NCBI RefSeq assembly: GCF_009847015.1
Contig: NZ_WVEM01000003.1
Coordinates: forward strand, 248,001-312,000
DNA: 64,000 nt
Reading direction: 5' to 3'
DNA from: Sunxiuqinia indica
GTDB taxonomy: Bacteria; Bacteroidota; Bacteroidia; Bacteroidales; Prolixibacteraceae
Shown piece after piece: positions 56,549 to 64,000 of this stretch. The first letter of the stretch is position 1; the number at the start of each line of letters is the position of its first letter. The notes below the pieces were generated by a model, which worked only from the letters and a program-made list of their open reading frames with translations, was not told the DNA's origin and did no database searches. A program made the position numbers and the translations under genes.

Positions 56549-56605
56549 AGGCTTTTGGGCTTTGAGAAGTAAGTTCAACAGGATTGCAGTTTTAAGGTCT
56601 GGGTC

Positions 56606-57628
56606 TTAACGAAATAGTTTTAGAAGTAAGGGGTATGGAACCCTTAAAGGAGTAGTGACTATCAGTTTTTGTAATTTACCAGGACAGAAAAAAATGGAAC
56701 GTAAAATCTGTTCGACAATCTGGAGTATTCCTTTTTGGGGAATTGTTTCCTGAAACTTAACAATACCTCTTTGTAGTGACTTTATAAATGTATCATCTAA
56801 TGTATGTCGCTCAAAGAAATAACTTTTAAGAGCATTAAAGGAGATTTGGTAAACAAACTTACGATGGAACACAGATATGTTTTTGTTGGTTTGACAGGAG
56901 GCATCTGAGATAATTAGGCCCCATGAAGTAAGACTTTTAGTCTTATCTGAATTAGTCATAATTGTACCATCATTTAAGTAATGCAAGTATGTTGGGTTTT
57001 TACAAAATGCAATTTTTTTTATATAAAGGGTGGCTTTATAGTTCCAATGCTCATCTTCATGTAAAATGCCTTCTTTAAAACTCAAAGAATTTGAAACAAT
57101 GAAATCTTTTTTTATCAATTTATTCCAAGCAGTTACTGGTATGGTCCTTCTTCCTAATATATTTCTTGTCAGCCACCTTTTATTGTCTGAATAGTTAGGG
57201 AAATCTTTTCTTATTACATAGTTATCGAACTTTTCTCCAAGATGATTTATTCGGAGTGCACTCCCTTGTATATAATCACAATCTGGATTTGTAGAAGCGG
57301 TTTTAACCAGGAATTTTATACAATTCGGGAGAATCTCATCATCACTATCGAGAAAATATATGTATTCTCCTGTTGACGCTTCAATTCCTGTGTTTCTTGC
57401 GCCAGCAAGGCCCTTATTCTCTTTATGGCGAATAATTTTATAATTGATTTTTCCAGAATATTTTAGTATTCTTCTTTTTAAAATACTGTAGCTATCATCA
57501 GGAGAAGAGTCATCAATAAATAAACATTCTATTTCTTCATTATCAAATGTTTGAGTGCAGATAGATTCAAAGCATCGATCGATGTATTGTTCAACATTAT
57601 ATACCGGAACGATAATAGATACTTTCAT
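56606..57628 (-). CDS. Glycosyltransferase family 2
   Basis: A 340-residue GT-A inverting glycosyltransferase. The N-terminal VSIIVPVYNVEQYIDRCFESI, the first aspartate motif CLFIDDSSPDDSY and the metal-binding YFLDSDDEI (DxD) are clear, along with NKGLAGARNTGIEASTG. Residues 200-340 form a variable acceptor domain with no membrane anchor. It adds one sugar to the lipid-linked repeat unit in the cytoplasm. Confidence 0.92.
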   Translation of the reverse strand: MKVSIIVPVYNVEQYIDRCFESICTQTFDNEEIECLFIDDSSPDDSYSILKRRILKYSGKINYKIIRHKENKGLAGARNTGIEASTGEYIYFLDSDDEILPNCIKFLVKTASTNPDCDYIQGSALRINHLGEKFDNYVIRKDFPNYSDNKRWLTRNILGRRTIPVTAWNKLIKKDFIVSNSLSFKEGILHEDEHWNYKATLYIKKIAFCKNPTYLHYLNDGTIMTNSDKTKSLTSWGLIISDASCQTNKNISVFHRKFVYQISFNALKSYFFERHTLDDTFIKSLQRGIVKFQETIPQKGILQIVEQILRSIFFCPGKLQKLIVTTPLRVPYPLLLKLFR

Positions 57629-57639
57629 GATGAGTCGAT

Positions 57640-58605
57640 CTAGTTTTCTGTTTTTATTAATTTGATATTTTTAAAGTCTTTCAACCAACTATCAAAGAAT
57701 GTACTATTTTTTCCGTAGGAGTTGTCAAAAAAAGTAAGCGGTTTTTTAAGAAGAATGGATAGTATTGCTCCATGTAAGCGGGTTGTATAGACATATTTGT
57801 ATTGGCTGAGAAAACGAATACCTATTTTTAGTAAGAAGGGCATATAGACTTCATTGGCATATAGGTCAATGAGTTGTGATATTTGTTTGTGTCCAAATCC
57901 TATTTTTCTCGATATGCAAAGTCCACGAAATAGTGCATTTAAGATTTTGGTGGGGACTAAGCTTTGGTCCATACTTGGCCATTCTCTTTGGTCTATAGTT
58001 TCCCTCTCAGGGAGGTATCTCTTAAAATCGTAATCCTGAAGTTCCTTATCTTTGCGTTTGAAAAATAGGACTTTGTTTTGTTCTCTTTTTGCGTAGCGAT
58101 TAAGAAATTGATTAGAGATACAGAAAGCCATATCGGGAGCCAAGAGAATATTATTTTTTGAGAAATTATTAACCAGTAGCTTGTACGAAATGTGATCTCT
58201 GGCACAAATCGATACATTTTTGTGTTTCCCCATTTCCAAAGCATCTTGCTTAAGAATTTTGTTATTTACGTAATAGACAGTTTGAGGAAGAATAATTATA
58301 GGATTCTCCGGAAAGTCTTTCATTACACGGATGCAAAACTCGGTATGCCGACGCCATATATCGCCAAAATTACCACCTCCTTGTAATAGTATGGTTGTAT
58401 CTTTTGATATCGAGGGCTTATTATAGGTTTCAATCGATGCTCTGTACAAACACTTGTAGGGCATTTTCTTTAAAAACTCTTCAGTTCCTTTCCATATTAA
58501 TGTGTCTCCAATATTTGTGTAGTAGGGGAGGTCGAGAAAAATGTAATTGGAATTGATAAGAGGTTTGATCTTTTGTATGACAATTTTGGAAAGTTGTCTG
58601 TCCAT
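57640..58605 (-). CDS. Polysaccharide pyruvyl transferase family protein
   Basis: A 321-residue member of the CsaB/WcaK pyruvyltransferase family, which adds ketal-linked pyruvate from PEP to exopolysaccharide sugars. Marks: IFLDLPYYTNIGDTLIWKGTEEFL at the N-terminus, LLQGGGNFGDIWRRH, PIIILPQTVYYVN, and at the C-terminus YTTRLHGAILSILLKKPLTFFDNSYGKNSTF with the conserved RxHG. Some members act as glycosyltransferases instead, so the activity is a family guess. It sits 11 bp before the GT2 gene. Confidence 0.88.
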   Translation of the reverse strand: MDRQLSKIVIQKIKPLINSNYIFLDLPYYTNIGDTLIWKGTEEFLKKMPYKCLYRASIETYNKPSISKDTTILLQGGGNFGDIWRRHTEFCIRVMKDFPENPIIILPQTVYYVNNKILKQDALEMGKHKNVSICARDHISYKLLVNNFSKNNILLAPDMAFCISNQFLNRYAKREQNKVLFFKRKDKELQDYDFKRYLPERETIDQREWPSMDQSLVPTKILNALFRGLCISRKIGFGHKQISQLIDLYANEVYMPFLLKIGIRFLSQYKYVYTTRLHGAILSILLKKPLTFFDNSYGKNSTFFDSWLKDFKNIKLIKTEN

Positions 58606-58624
58606 CCTAAAATGATTTATAGTT

Positions 58625-59695
58625 TTATAAAAGTGATTTTATCTTGTTTTGAACAGCTCTTCGGAAATGAATTACAGAGTATTTGTAATTGACATAGCTT
58701 TGTCGAATGGTGGAATATTGTTTATTGTCATCGTATAACTTTTCATTTAAAAATTTTTTCATCGTCTCGGAGTACCAATGTGCTTCCTCTCTGTTTCTTA
58801 ACTTTCCATATGAAGGGGTTTCTTGTGAGGGAATGTTGCCCAAGGATAGAAAGTGGCTGGAATTAAAACAATAGCCAAACTTGCAGTTTTTTCCAATGGC
58901 TTCAAATTTTATTGGTTTTGATAGATCGTTGAAAATGTTCTGGTGAATACCTAGACCATAACAGCCTGTCATCTCACCAGTAACTAAATTCAACTTGGCA
59001 GACCAATCTCCTGCATAACAGAACCCAGGTTGCTTTTTATTAAAATTAGATAACGTGAAGTCAAACAACGGCGATGCCATTTCATTTCCAACTTTAATGT
59101 ACTCTTCATTGGAACCCTTTGTCATTATTTTGAACGGGTATGTACTTTCGTCTCGGGTTAGGGCAACTTGTGGCAGCGCCCCTGTATTTTTTTTTACTAA
59201 TTCCTTTATTTTTGCCCAAACTGGCATATACTCATCGCTTAAATTGATTTGTACTAAAATTGAAGCGCCAGCGTCTCTGCAGAGTTTTACATTGTTAAAA
59301 AAATCGTTCAGTAAGTTCTTTTTTACTAATTCATCATAGTGAAAAGAAAAAGAAATATGTAGTCTTTCAATATCCTCTTTGGCTAATTCAATCAGCTTTT
59401 GAAAACGTTTAGTAAGTGTTCCGTTTGTGGTGATGTTTACAAAGTGCCCCTGTCCTAATATTTGAGTGACAATATCAGGTAGTTCTTTTGGGATCATTGT
59501 TTCACCTGACCCTGTGATGCTTATCAGAGACTGACCTCCTAGTCTTTCAATACTAAGTGCATTTGCGATATGTATTGGGGAGTAATGAAATTTGGCAGAT
59601 TCTCCACTTCTTCTTCCTTCTTGAATAACGTAACAGTAACTGCATTTAATATTGCAGGCTGTTACAGGAATTAGACATTCAATAAATCTTTTCAT
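58625..59695 (-). CDS. Radical SAM protein in the polysaccharide locus
   Basis: A 356-residue radical SAM enzyme. C14, C18 and C21 (CNIKCSYC) bind the 4Fe-4S cluster with SAM; SITGSGETMIPKELP is the GGE-like SAM-contact motif and HFVNITTNGTL is typical of the barrel. Further cysteines near the C-terminal side (GFCYAGDWSAKLN, MTGCYGLG, NCKFGYCFNS) could hold an auxiliary cluster as in SPASM/twitch proteins. It lies between the flippase and pyruvyltransferase genes, 12 bp from the flippase stop. The substrate is unknown; a sugar, a lipid-linked glycan or a peptide are all possible. Confidence 0.85.
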   Translation of the reverse strand: MKRFIECLIPVTACNIKCSYCYVIQEGRRSGESAKFHYSPIHIANALSIERLGGQSLISITGSGETMIPKELPDIVTQILGQGHFVNITTNGTLTKRFQKLIELAKEDIERLHISFSFHYDELVKKNLLNDFFNNVKLCRDAGASILVQINLSDEYMPVWAKIKELVKKNTGALPQVALTRDESTYPFKIMTKGSNEEYIKVGNEMASPLFDFTLSNFNKKQPGFCYAGDWSAKLNLVTGEMTGCYGLGIHQNIFNDLSKPIKFEAIGKNCKFGYCFNSSHFLSLGNIPSQETPSYGKLRNREEAHWYSETMKKFLNEKLYDDNKQYSTIRQSYVNYKYSVIHFRRAVQNKIKSLL

Positions 59696-59707
59696 GAATT
59701 AAGGTAA

Positions 59708-61255
59708 CTAGTTTGATTGAATTTTATTGCGTATATAAGTAAGTATATAATTTTGGTCACTCTTGTTCAACCCAATAAAATAGATACTTCCTAAACAAGT
59801 AATTATTCCAATGGTAGATACAAGTATAAAACGTTCCCACCCACTTTCTATTGATAGAACGAAATAAATTGGTGCAGCCATAGATGTTATTAGGACTATG
59901 GTGGCATTGACGAACACTTTTAAAATGAATTCTTTTACCGGGAAAAAGCTCAACTCCTTCTTAATTATTGCAAGGCGAATAATAAGTGCAATAACTGCAA
60001 GTGAAATTGAAACAAATAAAGTGCTTTGAGGGGGATATCCCATTTTTAGTACCCAAAAGGAAATAGGCAGATTCAGTATCAAAAATCCACCAACGCTTAT
60101 TTGGTACCATTTTATTTTCCCAGTTGACTGGATTGCTGAACCGAGCACAAACGTAAATGATTCAATTAGAGAGTTTATAATCACCAGTCGGGTAAATATA
60201 ATAGTATACTGAGGAACATCAACTAACCAAAGGTTAAGTATAAACTCTGTTTCTAAAATTAGAGGCATGCCTAAAAAGAGAAGTAAGAAATAGGAAAGTT
60301 TAGAGCCTTTCATTATCAGAGAAAGCATCTCTTCATATTTCCCACTGGCATAATTTTTAATGATTTGCGGATTCATCGCTATCGTAAAATTTTGTGTAAA
60401 ACTATTTACCGCGATATTTACTTGAAAGGCAACTCCTCTGGCCGCATTAACTGCAGGTCCGAAAAATATATTTAATAAGAGGTTAACTCCTTGTAGTTTC
60501 ATTATATTGGAAAAACTCCCAATAAAACTCCAGCCGGAGTAGCTTAATATCTCTCTGAAAAGCCTTGGATGGAATAAAAACTTCCAGGAATATTCATTGA
60601 AATTTACTTTGCAATAAATATTGTAGGCCAAAAAGACTAAAATGCTATTAAGTGATAGAAGTGCACCATAGATAACTAGTTTATCAGAATTAATGTAGTC
60701 CAAGGTAAAGACAATAATCAACTTCATGCAAACATCATATATTCCAAGGTAGGCATAAATGCTCATCTTTTCGTGCGCTATTATTGAGGATGTTAGAGGT
60801 ATTTGCAGTAACATAAGTAACGAACTAAAGACCGAGAATTGAAACACCCAGTTAGCAGCAACAAGCCTATCAGTAGGTATTACCATTTTGTTGTTTAGGA
60901 ACCATAATCCTATCGTTTCGAGCAAAACGAGAACCAATACGGCAATTAGCAAGTTGATTGTTATGAGGGTTTTGTAAATTTCATTTAGACGGCTGTCCTT
61001 ATTTTTACCAAGTTCGTATGCTAAAAAGCGGGAGCTTGCGGCGCTCAATGCTCCATTCAGAAATACAAACATACTAACCATTCCTCCGACCACATTATAA
61101 ATGCCAAAATCTTCTACGCCAAGAATTCGAAGGATAATGCGTGAAGTGTAAAGGGATACAGCCATAATTAACATCATACGAATGTATAGCATGATTGTAT
61201 TTTTGGCTATGCGTTGGTTGCTGGTCGAGATGTATTGAGAGGATTTTATTTGCAT
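59708..61255 (-). CDS. wzx: Polysaccharide flippase (Wzx-like, MATE/MOP superfamily)
   Basis: A 515-residue membrane protein with about 13-14 helices, which would flip undecaprenyl-linked repeat units to the periplasm. The N-terminus RIAKNTIMLYIRMMLIMAVSLYTSRIILRILGVEDFGIYNVVGG is characteristic of the Bacteroidota Wzx group, as is SAASSRFLAYELGK. It opens the cluster of transport and transferase genes. Upstream (right) lie only pseudogene fragments and then ugd. Confidence 0.9.
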   Translation of the reverse strand: MQIKSSQYISTSNQRIAKNTIMLYIRMMLIMAVSLYTSRIILRILGVEDFGIYNVVGGMVSMFVFLNGALSAASSRFLAYELGKNKDSRLNEIYKTLITINLLIAVLVLVLLETIGLWFLNNKMVIPTDRLVAANWVFQFSVFSSLLMLLQIPLTSSIIAHEKMSIYAYLGIYDVCMKLIIVFTLDYINSDKLVIYGALLSLNSILVFLAYNIYCKVNFNEYSWKFLFHPRLFREILSYSGWSFIGSFSNIMKLQGVNLLLNIFFGPAVNAARGVAFQVNIAVNSFTQNFTIAMNPQIIKNYASGKYEEMLSLIMKGSKLSYFLLLFLGMPLILETEFILNLWLVDVPQYTIIFTRLVIINSLIESFTFVLGSAIQSTGKIKWYQISVGGFLILNLPISFWVLKMGYPPQSTLFVSISLAVIALIIRLAIIKKELSFFPVKEFILKVFVNATIVLITSMAAPIYFVLSIESGWERFILVSTIGIITCLGSIYFIGLNKSDQNYILTYIRNKIQSN

Positions 61256-61295
61256 TTTGTGCTAAACTGTCGAGAATGAAGGAGGTGAGTTATTT

Positions 61296-61620
61296 TTATA
61301 ATTTATACACCTTTTCATCACCCTCTTCAATCATATTTCGGAGGTCGACAATGAGGTGTACGTGTTGTTTTATAAAAAGCGATGTCAAAGGCAGTAGGTT
61401 GGTTGTTAAAACAACGCAGTCGGCTTGTGCCAGCGTTTCGGCAGTCAGGGGGATTGAATCCAGCGTTGCCCCCTGTTGTGTTTGTACCGTAGAGATTTAA
61501 GGATCGTGATGATCGCTCCACCTTTGTGCGTTACCGTTTGCATGATCTCCAGGGTCGGTGATTCGCGCGCGTCATCGATGTTGGGTTTGTAGGCCATGCC
61601 AGGAAGAGGATGCTGCTTCC
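61296..61620 (-). pseudogene. Decayed UDP-sugar dehydrogenase C-terminus (WecC-like)
   Basis: Read in two frames, the minus strand encodes QAINGSSILFL then, after a one-base deletion (CTGGCATG where CTGGGCATG is expected), GMAYKPNIDDARESPTLEIM, and, after a further break, LTAETLAQADCVVLTTN and VHLIVDLRNMIEEGDEKVYKL ending at a TAA (61296-61298). These are the NAD-domain and C-terminal blocks of UDP-N-acetylmannosamine or related dehydrogenases. The N-terminal two thirds are absent. The stop is 41 bp ahead of the flippase start, as if it had been its operon neighbour. Confidence 0.75.
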
Positions 61621-61621
61621 G

Positions 61622-61678
61622 TTTATGGCTTGTTGTAAACGGTGATGAGGTTTTAAATCTCTTCAACTGTCGGTTGAG
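61622..61678 (-). pseudogene. Small relic of a second Ugd-like gene
   Basis: The minus strand reads TQPTVEEI, a stop, then NLITVYNKP. This parallels [15 protein letters not shown] in the intact ugd of this window. It is joined directly to the WecC-like fragment, giving a chimeric junction. Very short, so the call is tentative. Confidence 0.4.
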
Positions 61679-61800
61679 TTACTCCTCTCCGATACCTGTT
61701 TTAAAAAAGTCGATTGTCTTTTTTAGTCCGTCTTCCTGCTTATGCTGAGGGATCCAGTCATTGAGTTTTTCGTAGGCCGTTTTGGGGGCTGAGCCGCTTA
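61679..61800 (-). pseudogene. C-terminal fragment of a nucleotide-sugar epimerase/decarboxylase (SDR)
   Basis: The minus strand encodes PKTAYEKLNDWIPQ and then EDGLKKTIDFFKTGIGEE before a TAA at 61679-61681. The EDGLKKTIDFFK ending is the usual C-terminus of extended SDR enzymes such as UDP-glucuronate decarboxylases and epimerases. The rest of the gene is missing. Confidence 0.6.
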
Positions 61801-61837
61801 GCTGGTAGCTTGGGTGTGGCGGTTTAAACCGTTCACG

Positions 61838-61955
61838 CCGGGCGTTTTGACGGCCATCGCACTTTTCGCCTGTTGGCGAAGTTGGGGGGATTGACTGCCC
61901 CTTGCAAATGGCTCGTCATCCTGAACTTGTTTCAGGATCTTTCAGCGGATTACTC
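61838..61955. repeat. Partial modular repeat (copy 10)
   Basis: Holds only the CCGGGCGTTTTGACGGCC module, the TTCGCC/GGCGAA hairpin and the CCTGAACTTG hairpin at 61916. Confidence 0.8.
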
Positions 61956-62059
61956 TTTCTTATCTTGGATCTTGGTTCTAGTATCTTGGTTAATTTTCTT
62001 CACGCTTTTATCACTTAGGCGGAACTCTATTCCCTTGTTTTCTAATCATAACCCTCGTA

Positions 62060-62205
62060 GACCGCGCTTTTCGCCTTTCGGCGAAGTGGGGGACTTAGCG
62101 TCGATCTGAACATCTGAAAATCGCTGATCGTCTGAATAACCGAAAATCCGATAATCCAATCATCGGGCTATCCGGCTATCCGATCATCCGATCATCCGGA
62201 CTCTT
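62060..62205. repeat. Hairpin module plus ATCCGATC microsatellite
   Basis: A TTCGCC/GGCGAA hairpin at 62068-62087, then about 100 bp of short degenerate repeats of ATCCGATC/ATCCGGCT type (62140-62200) just downstream of the ugd stop. The same AATCCG motif precedes many copies of the large repeat. Confidence 0.65.
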
Positions 62206-62217
62206 GTTGCTACACGG

Positions 62218-63669
62218 CTAGCCTTTCCCGATGCTCTTCAATTCAAAACCGATTTCTGCCAGTGTTTCCCGATCGAGGATATTCCGTCCGTCAAAGATAA
62301 AGGCAGGTTTCAGCATTTGGTTGTACACTTGTTGCCAGTCGTATGTTTTAAACTCGTCCCATTCGGTGAGGATGGCTACGGCATGGGCGTTGGTGATGGC
62401 TTCGTAGGGATCGTTGTGAACGGTGACGAGATTTTCAATCTCTTTAGTTGTTAGCGGAGAGACGTCCTGTAGGGTGTCAGTACGTCTGTGGCTCTGCAGG
62501 TACTCGATATCTGCAATGATACGTGCTTGGGTTACTTGTGGGTCGTACACGTGAATTTCGGCGCGATCTTGCAGGAGCTCGTCAGCGACATAAATGGCGG
62601 CTGATTCGCGGGTGTCGTTGGTGTCTTTTTTAAAGGCCCAACCCAGAAAAGCGATTTTCTTTCCGGACACGGTGTTGAACAGGCTGTCGATAATTTGCTT
62701 GGCAAAACGGTGTTTTTGGTAGTCGTTGAGCTTAACCACCTGTTCCCAATATTCGGCTACCTCGGGCAGGTTAAAATGATGACAGAGGTATACGAGGTTT
62801 AAAATGTCTTTCTGAAAACAAGAGCCCCCAAAGCCCACCGATGATTTCAGGAATTTAGAACCGATACGGGTATCCATTCCAATGGCACGGGCTACTTCAT
62901 CGACATCGGCTCCGGTACGTTCGCACAGGGCGGAGATGGAGTTGATGCTGGAGATGCGTTGTGCCAAAAAGGCGTTGGCTGTTAGTTTCGATAGTTCGGA
63001 CGACCAGATGCGGGTGGTCAGGATCTTTTCGCGCGGAATCCAGTTGGCATAGATGTTGGCTAAAGCCCGCTCGGCTTGTTTCCCGGCTTCGGTGTCTTCG
63101 CTGCCAATGAGTACCCGGTCGGCATTGTGCAGGTCGGGAATAGCTGTTCCCTCGGCTAAAAACTCGGGGTTGGACAGCACCGCAAATTGTGGAGGTGTTC
63201 CTTGTTTTCCCTTGGCATTGTCTAAGATGGTACGGATGGCCTGGGCAGTACGAACGGGCAAGGTGGATTTCTCGACCACAATCTTATTGCCGGTAGATAC
63301 TTCGGCGATCTGACGGGCGCAGAGCTCCACGAACTTCAGGTCGGCAGCCATGCCTTTACCTACGCCATAGGTTTTGGTGGGGGTGTTCACCGATATAAAG
63401 ATCATTTGCGACTCTTTGATGGCTCCTTCCACATCGGTGGAGAAGAACAGGTTGCGGCCCCGTGCTTCAGCGACCACCTCGGGAAGCCCGGGTTCGTATA
63501 CCGGCAGCTTGCTGAGGTCTTCATCATTCCAGTCGGCTATGCGTTGTGGGTTGATATCAACGACTGTTACTTTAATGTGTGGGCATTGTTGGGCGATGAC
63601 CGCCATGGTTGGCCCTCCGACGTATCCTGCACCAATGCAGGCAATTTTTGTTATTTCAGTTGGAAACAT
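62218..63669 (-). CDS. ugd: UDP-glucose 6-dehydrogenase
   Basis: A 483-residue NAD-dependent enzyme making UDP-glucuronate, a precursor for acidic sugars of the surface glycan. [19 protein letters not shown] is the NAD site, [12 protein letters not shown] and [12 protein letters not shown] are family blocks, and the catalytic Cys is in [18 protein letters not shown]. The C-terminal domain has [21 protein letters not shown] and [11 protein letters not shown]. It resembles the long animal-type UGDH more than the 390-450-residue proteobacterial or Bacillus forms. It lies upstream of the flippase in transcription order but is separated by pseudogenes and repeats. Confidence 0.95.
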   Translation of the reverse strand: MFPTEITKIACIGAGYVGGPTMAVIAQQCPHIKVTVVDINPQRIADWNDEDLSKLPVYEPGLPEVVAEARGRNLFFSTDVEGAIKESQMIFISVNTPTKTYGVGKGMAADLKFVELCARQIAEVSTGNKIVVEKSTLPVRTAQAIRTILDNAKGKQGTPPQFAVLSNPEFLAEGTAIPDLHNADRVLIGSEDTEAGKQAERALANIYANWIPREKILTTRIWSSELSKLTANAFLAQRISSINSISALCERTGADVDEVARAIGMDTRIGSKFLKSSVGFGGSCFQKDILNLVYLCHHFNLPEVAEYWEQVVKLNDYQKHRFAKQIIDSLFNTVSGKKIAFLGWAFKKDTNDTRESAAIYVADELLQDRAEIHVYDPQVTQARIIADIEYLQSHRRTDTLQDVSPLTTKEIENLVTVHNDPYEAITNAHAVAILTEWDEFKTYDWQQVYNQMLKPAFIFDGRNILDRETLAEIGFELKSIGKG

Positions 63670-63676
63670 ATTTGTG

Positions 63677-63780
63677 TGTTTTGAGTTGAGTTTTCGAGTT
63701 TCGAGTTTTGAGTTTCGGGTTTTGGGTTGTTTGCTTTTGATTATCGGTTGTTGGTTGTTTGTTCTTTTGTTTTTAGCCCC
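63677..63780. repeat. Low-complexity GAGTTTCGGG stretch
   Basis: Short degenerate repeats of GAGTTTCGAGTTTT and GGGTTTTGGGTTG types directly upstream of the ugd start, then TTGGTTGTTTG. Polypurine/polypyrimidine-like; likely slippage-prone. It may displace or contain the ugd promoter. Confidence 0.6.
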
Positions 63781-63784
63781 TGTA

Positions 63785-64000
63785 TTTCCTGAAGGGGACT
63801 TAGCGTCGATCTGAAAAATCCGATCGTCTGAAAATCTTGGTTCTAATATCTAATGTCTAATGTCTTGTTCTCTTTTCCCCAAACCCCAATTACTTTTTTG
63901 TCTTGATACCAAAAAGTAATCAAAAAAGATCAAGTCAAAGTTGTCTTTTCAGGCGGAACCTGATTTTTGTCTTGACACAAAAACCAGGAAAAAAAGTCAA
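63785..64000. repeat. Modular repeat copy 11, cut by the window end
   Basis: GATCTGAAAAATCCGATCG module, TAATGTC microsatellite, core from 63877, then the CTTGACACAAAAACCAGG variant seen also at 44480. It continues past the window. Confidence 0.85.

Noticed and set aside
1-64000. tRNA or rRNA genes
   Set aside because: I looked through the intergenic gaps for cloverleaf-like arms and conserved TTCGA loops and found no candidate good enough to list; a tRNAscan run would settle it.

Overview
The window comes from a Bacteroidota chromosome, most likely Bacteroidia of the Marinilabiliales/Prolixibacteraceae kind. Evidence: arginine made through an N-succinylornithine carbamoyltransferase, a Bacteroides-type bifunctional Fkp, Lys-type SerA, promoters with a TAnnTTTG -7 box, a PKD-domain surface protein, and a RAYT transposase relic. 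The taxon is inferred from gene content only.

Layout. 1-25.5 kb is mostly housekeeping. It holds the end of a PKD protein, a response regulator with a soluble histidine kinase, and a YkgJ cysteine-cluster protein. Next is a tight five-gene operon (ablA, ablB, two tiny unknown proteins, a sodium symporter) predicted to make the osmolyte N-epsilon-acetyl-beta-lysine. Then come a MarR regulator, NAD salvage (pncA, pncB), an OsmC protein, ppdK, clpB, an orphan HPt protein, gcvT, comB, the serine genes serC and serA with a DUF1015 protein, and a PAS histidine kinase. Between ppdK and clpB sits a tandem duplicated unit that looks like two paralogous small RNA genes of about 95 nt.

25.5-40 kb is an arginine/proline block. 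carAB runs leftward behind a leader with a 13-codon ORF and an attenuator-like terminator. argR runs rightward behind a near-perfect ARG box and is followed by an N-acyltransferase, argG, argC, argD, proC, proB, proA, the succinylornithine transcarbamylase and argB. Together these take glutamate towards arginine (via N-succinyl intermediates) and proline. argE and argH equivalents are not in the window.

40-64 kb is an accessory surface-polysaccharide region, all on the minus strand: ugd, decayed sugar-nucleotide genes, a Wzx-type flippase, a radical SAM protein, a pyruvyltransferase-like protein, three GT-B glycosyltransferases and one GT-A (GT2) glycosyltransferase, a Wzy-like polymerase, then gmd, fcl and fkp for GDP-L-fucose. 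Between fkp, fcl, gmd, an unknown protein and the glycosyltransferase operon, and again around ugd, lie about eleven copies of a modular non-coding repeat, a 20/21-bp alternating tandem array (41-bp dimers), and a RAYT relic bordered by palindromes. The region looks shaped by repeated recombination.
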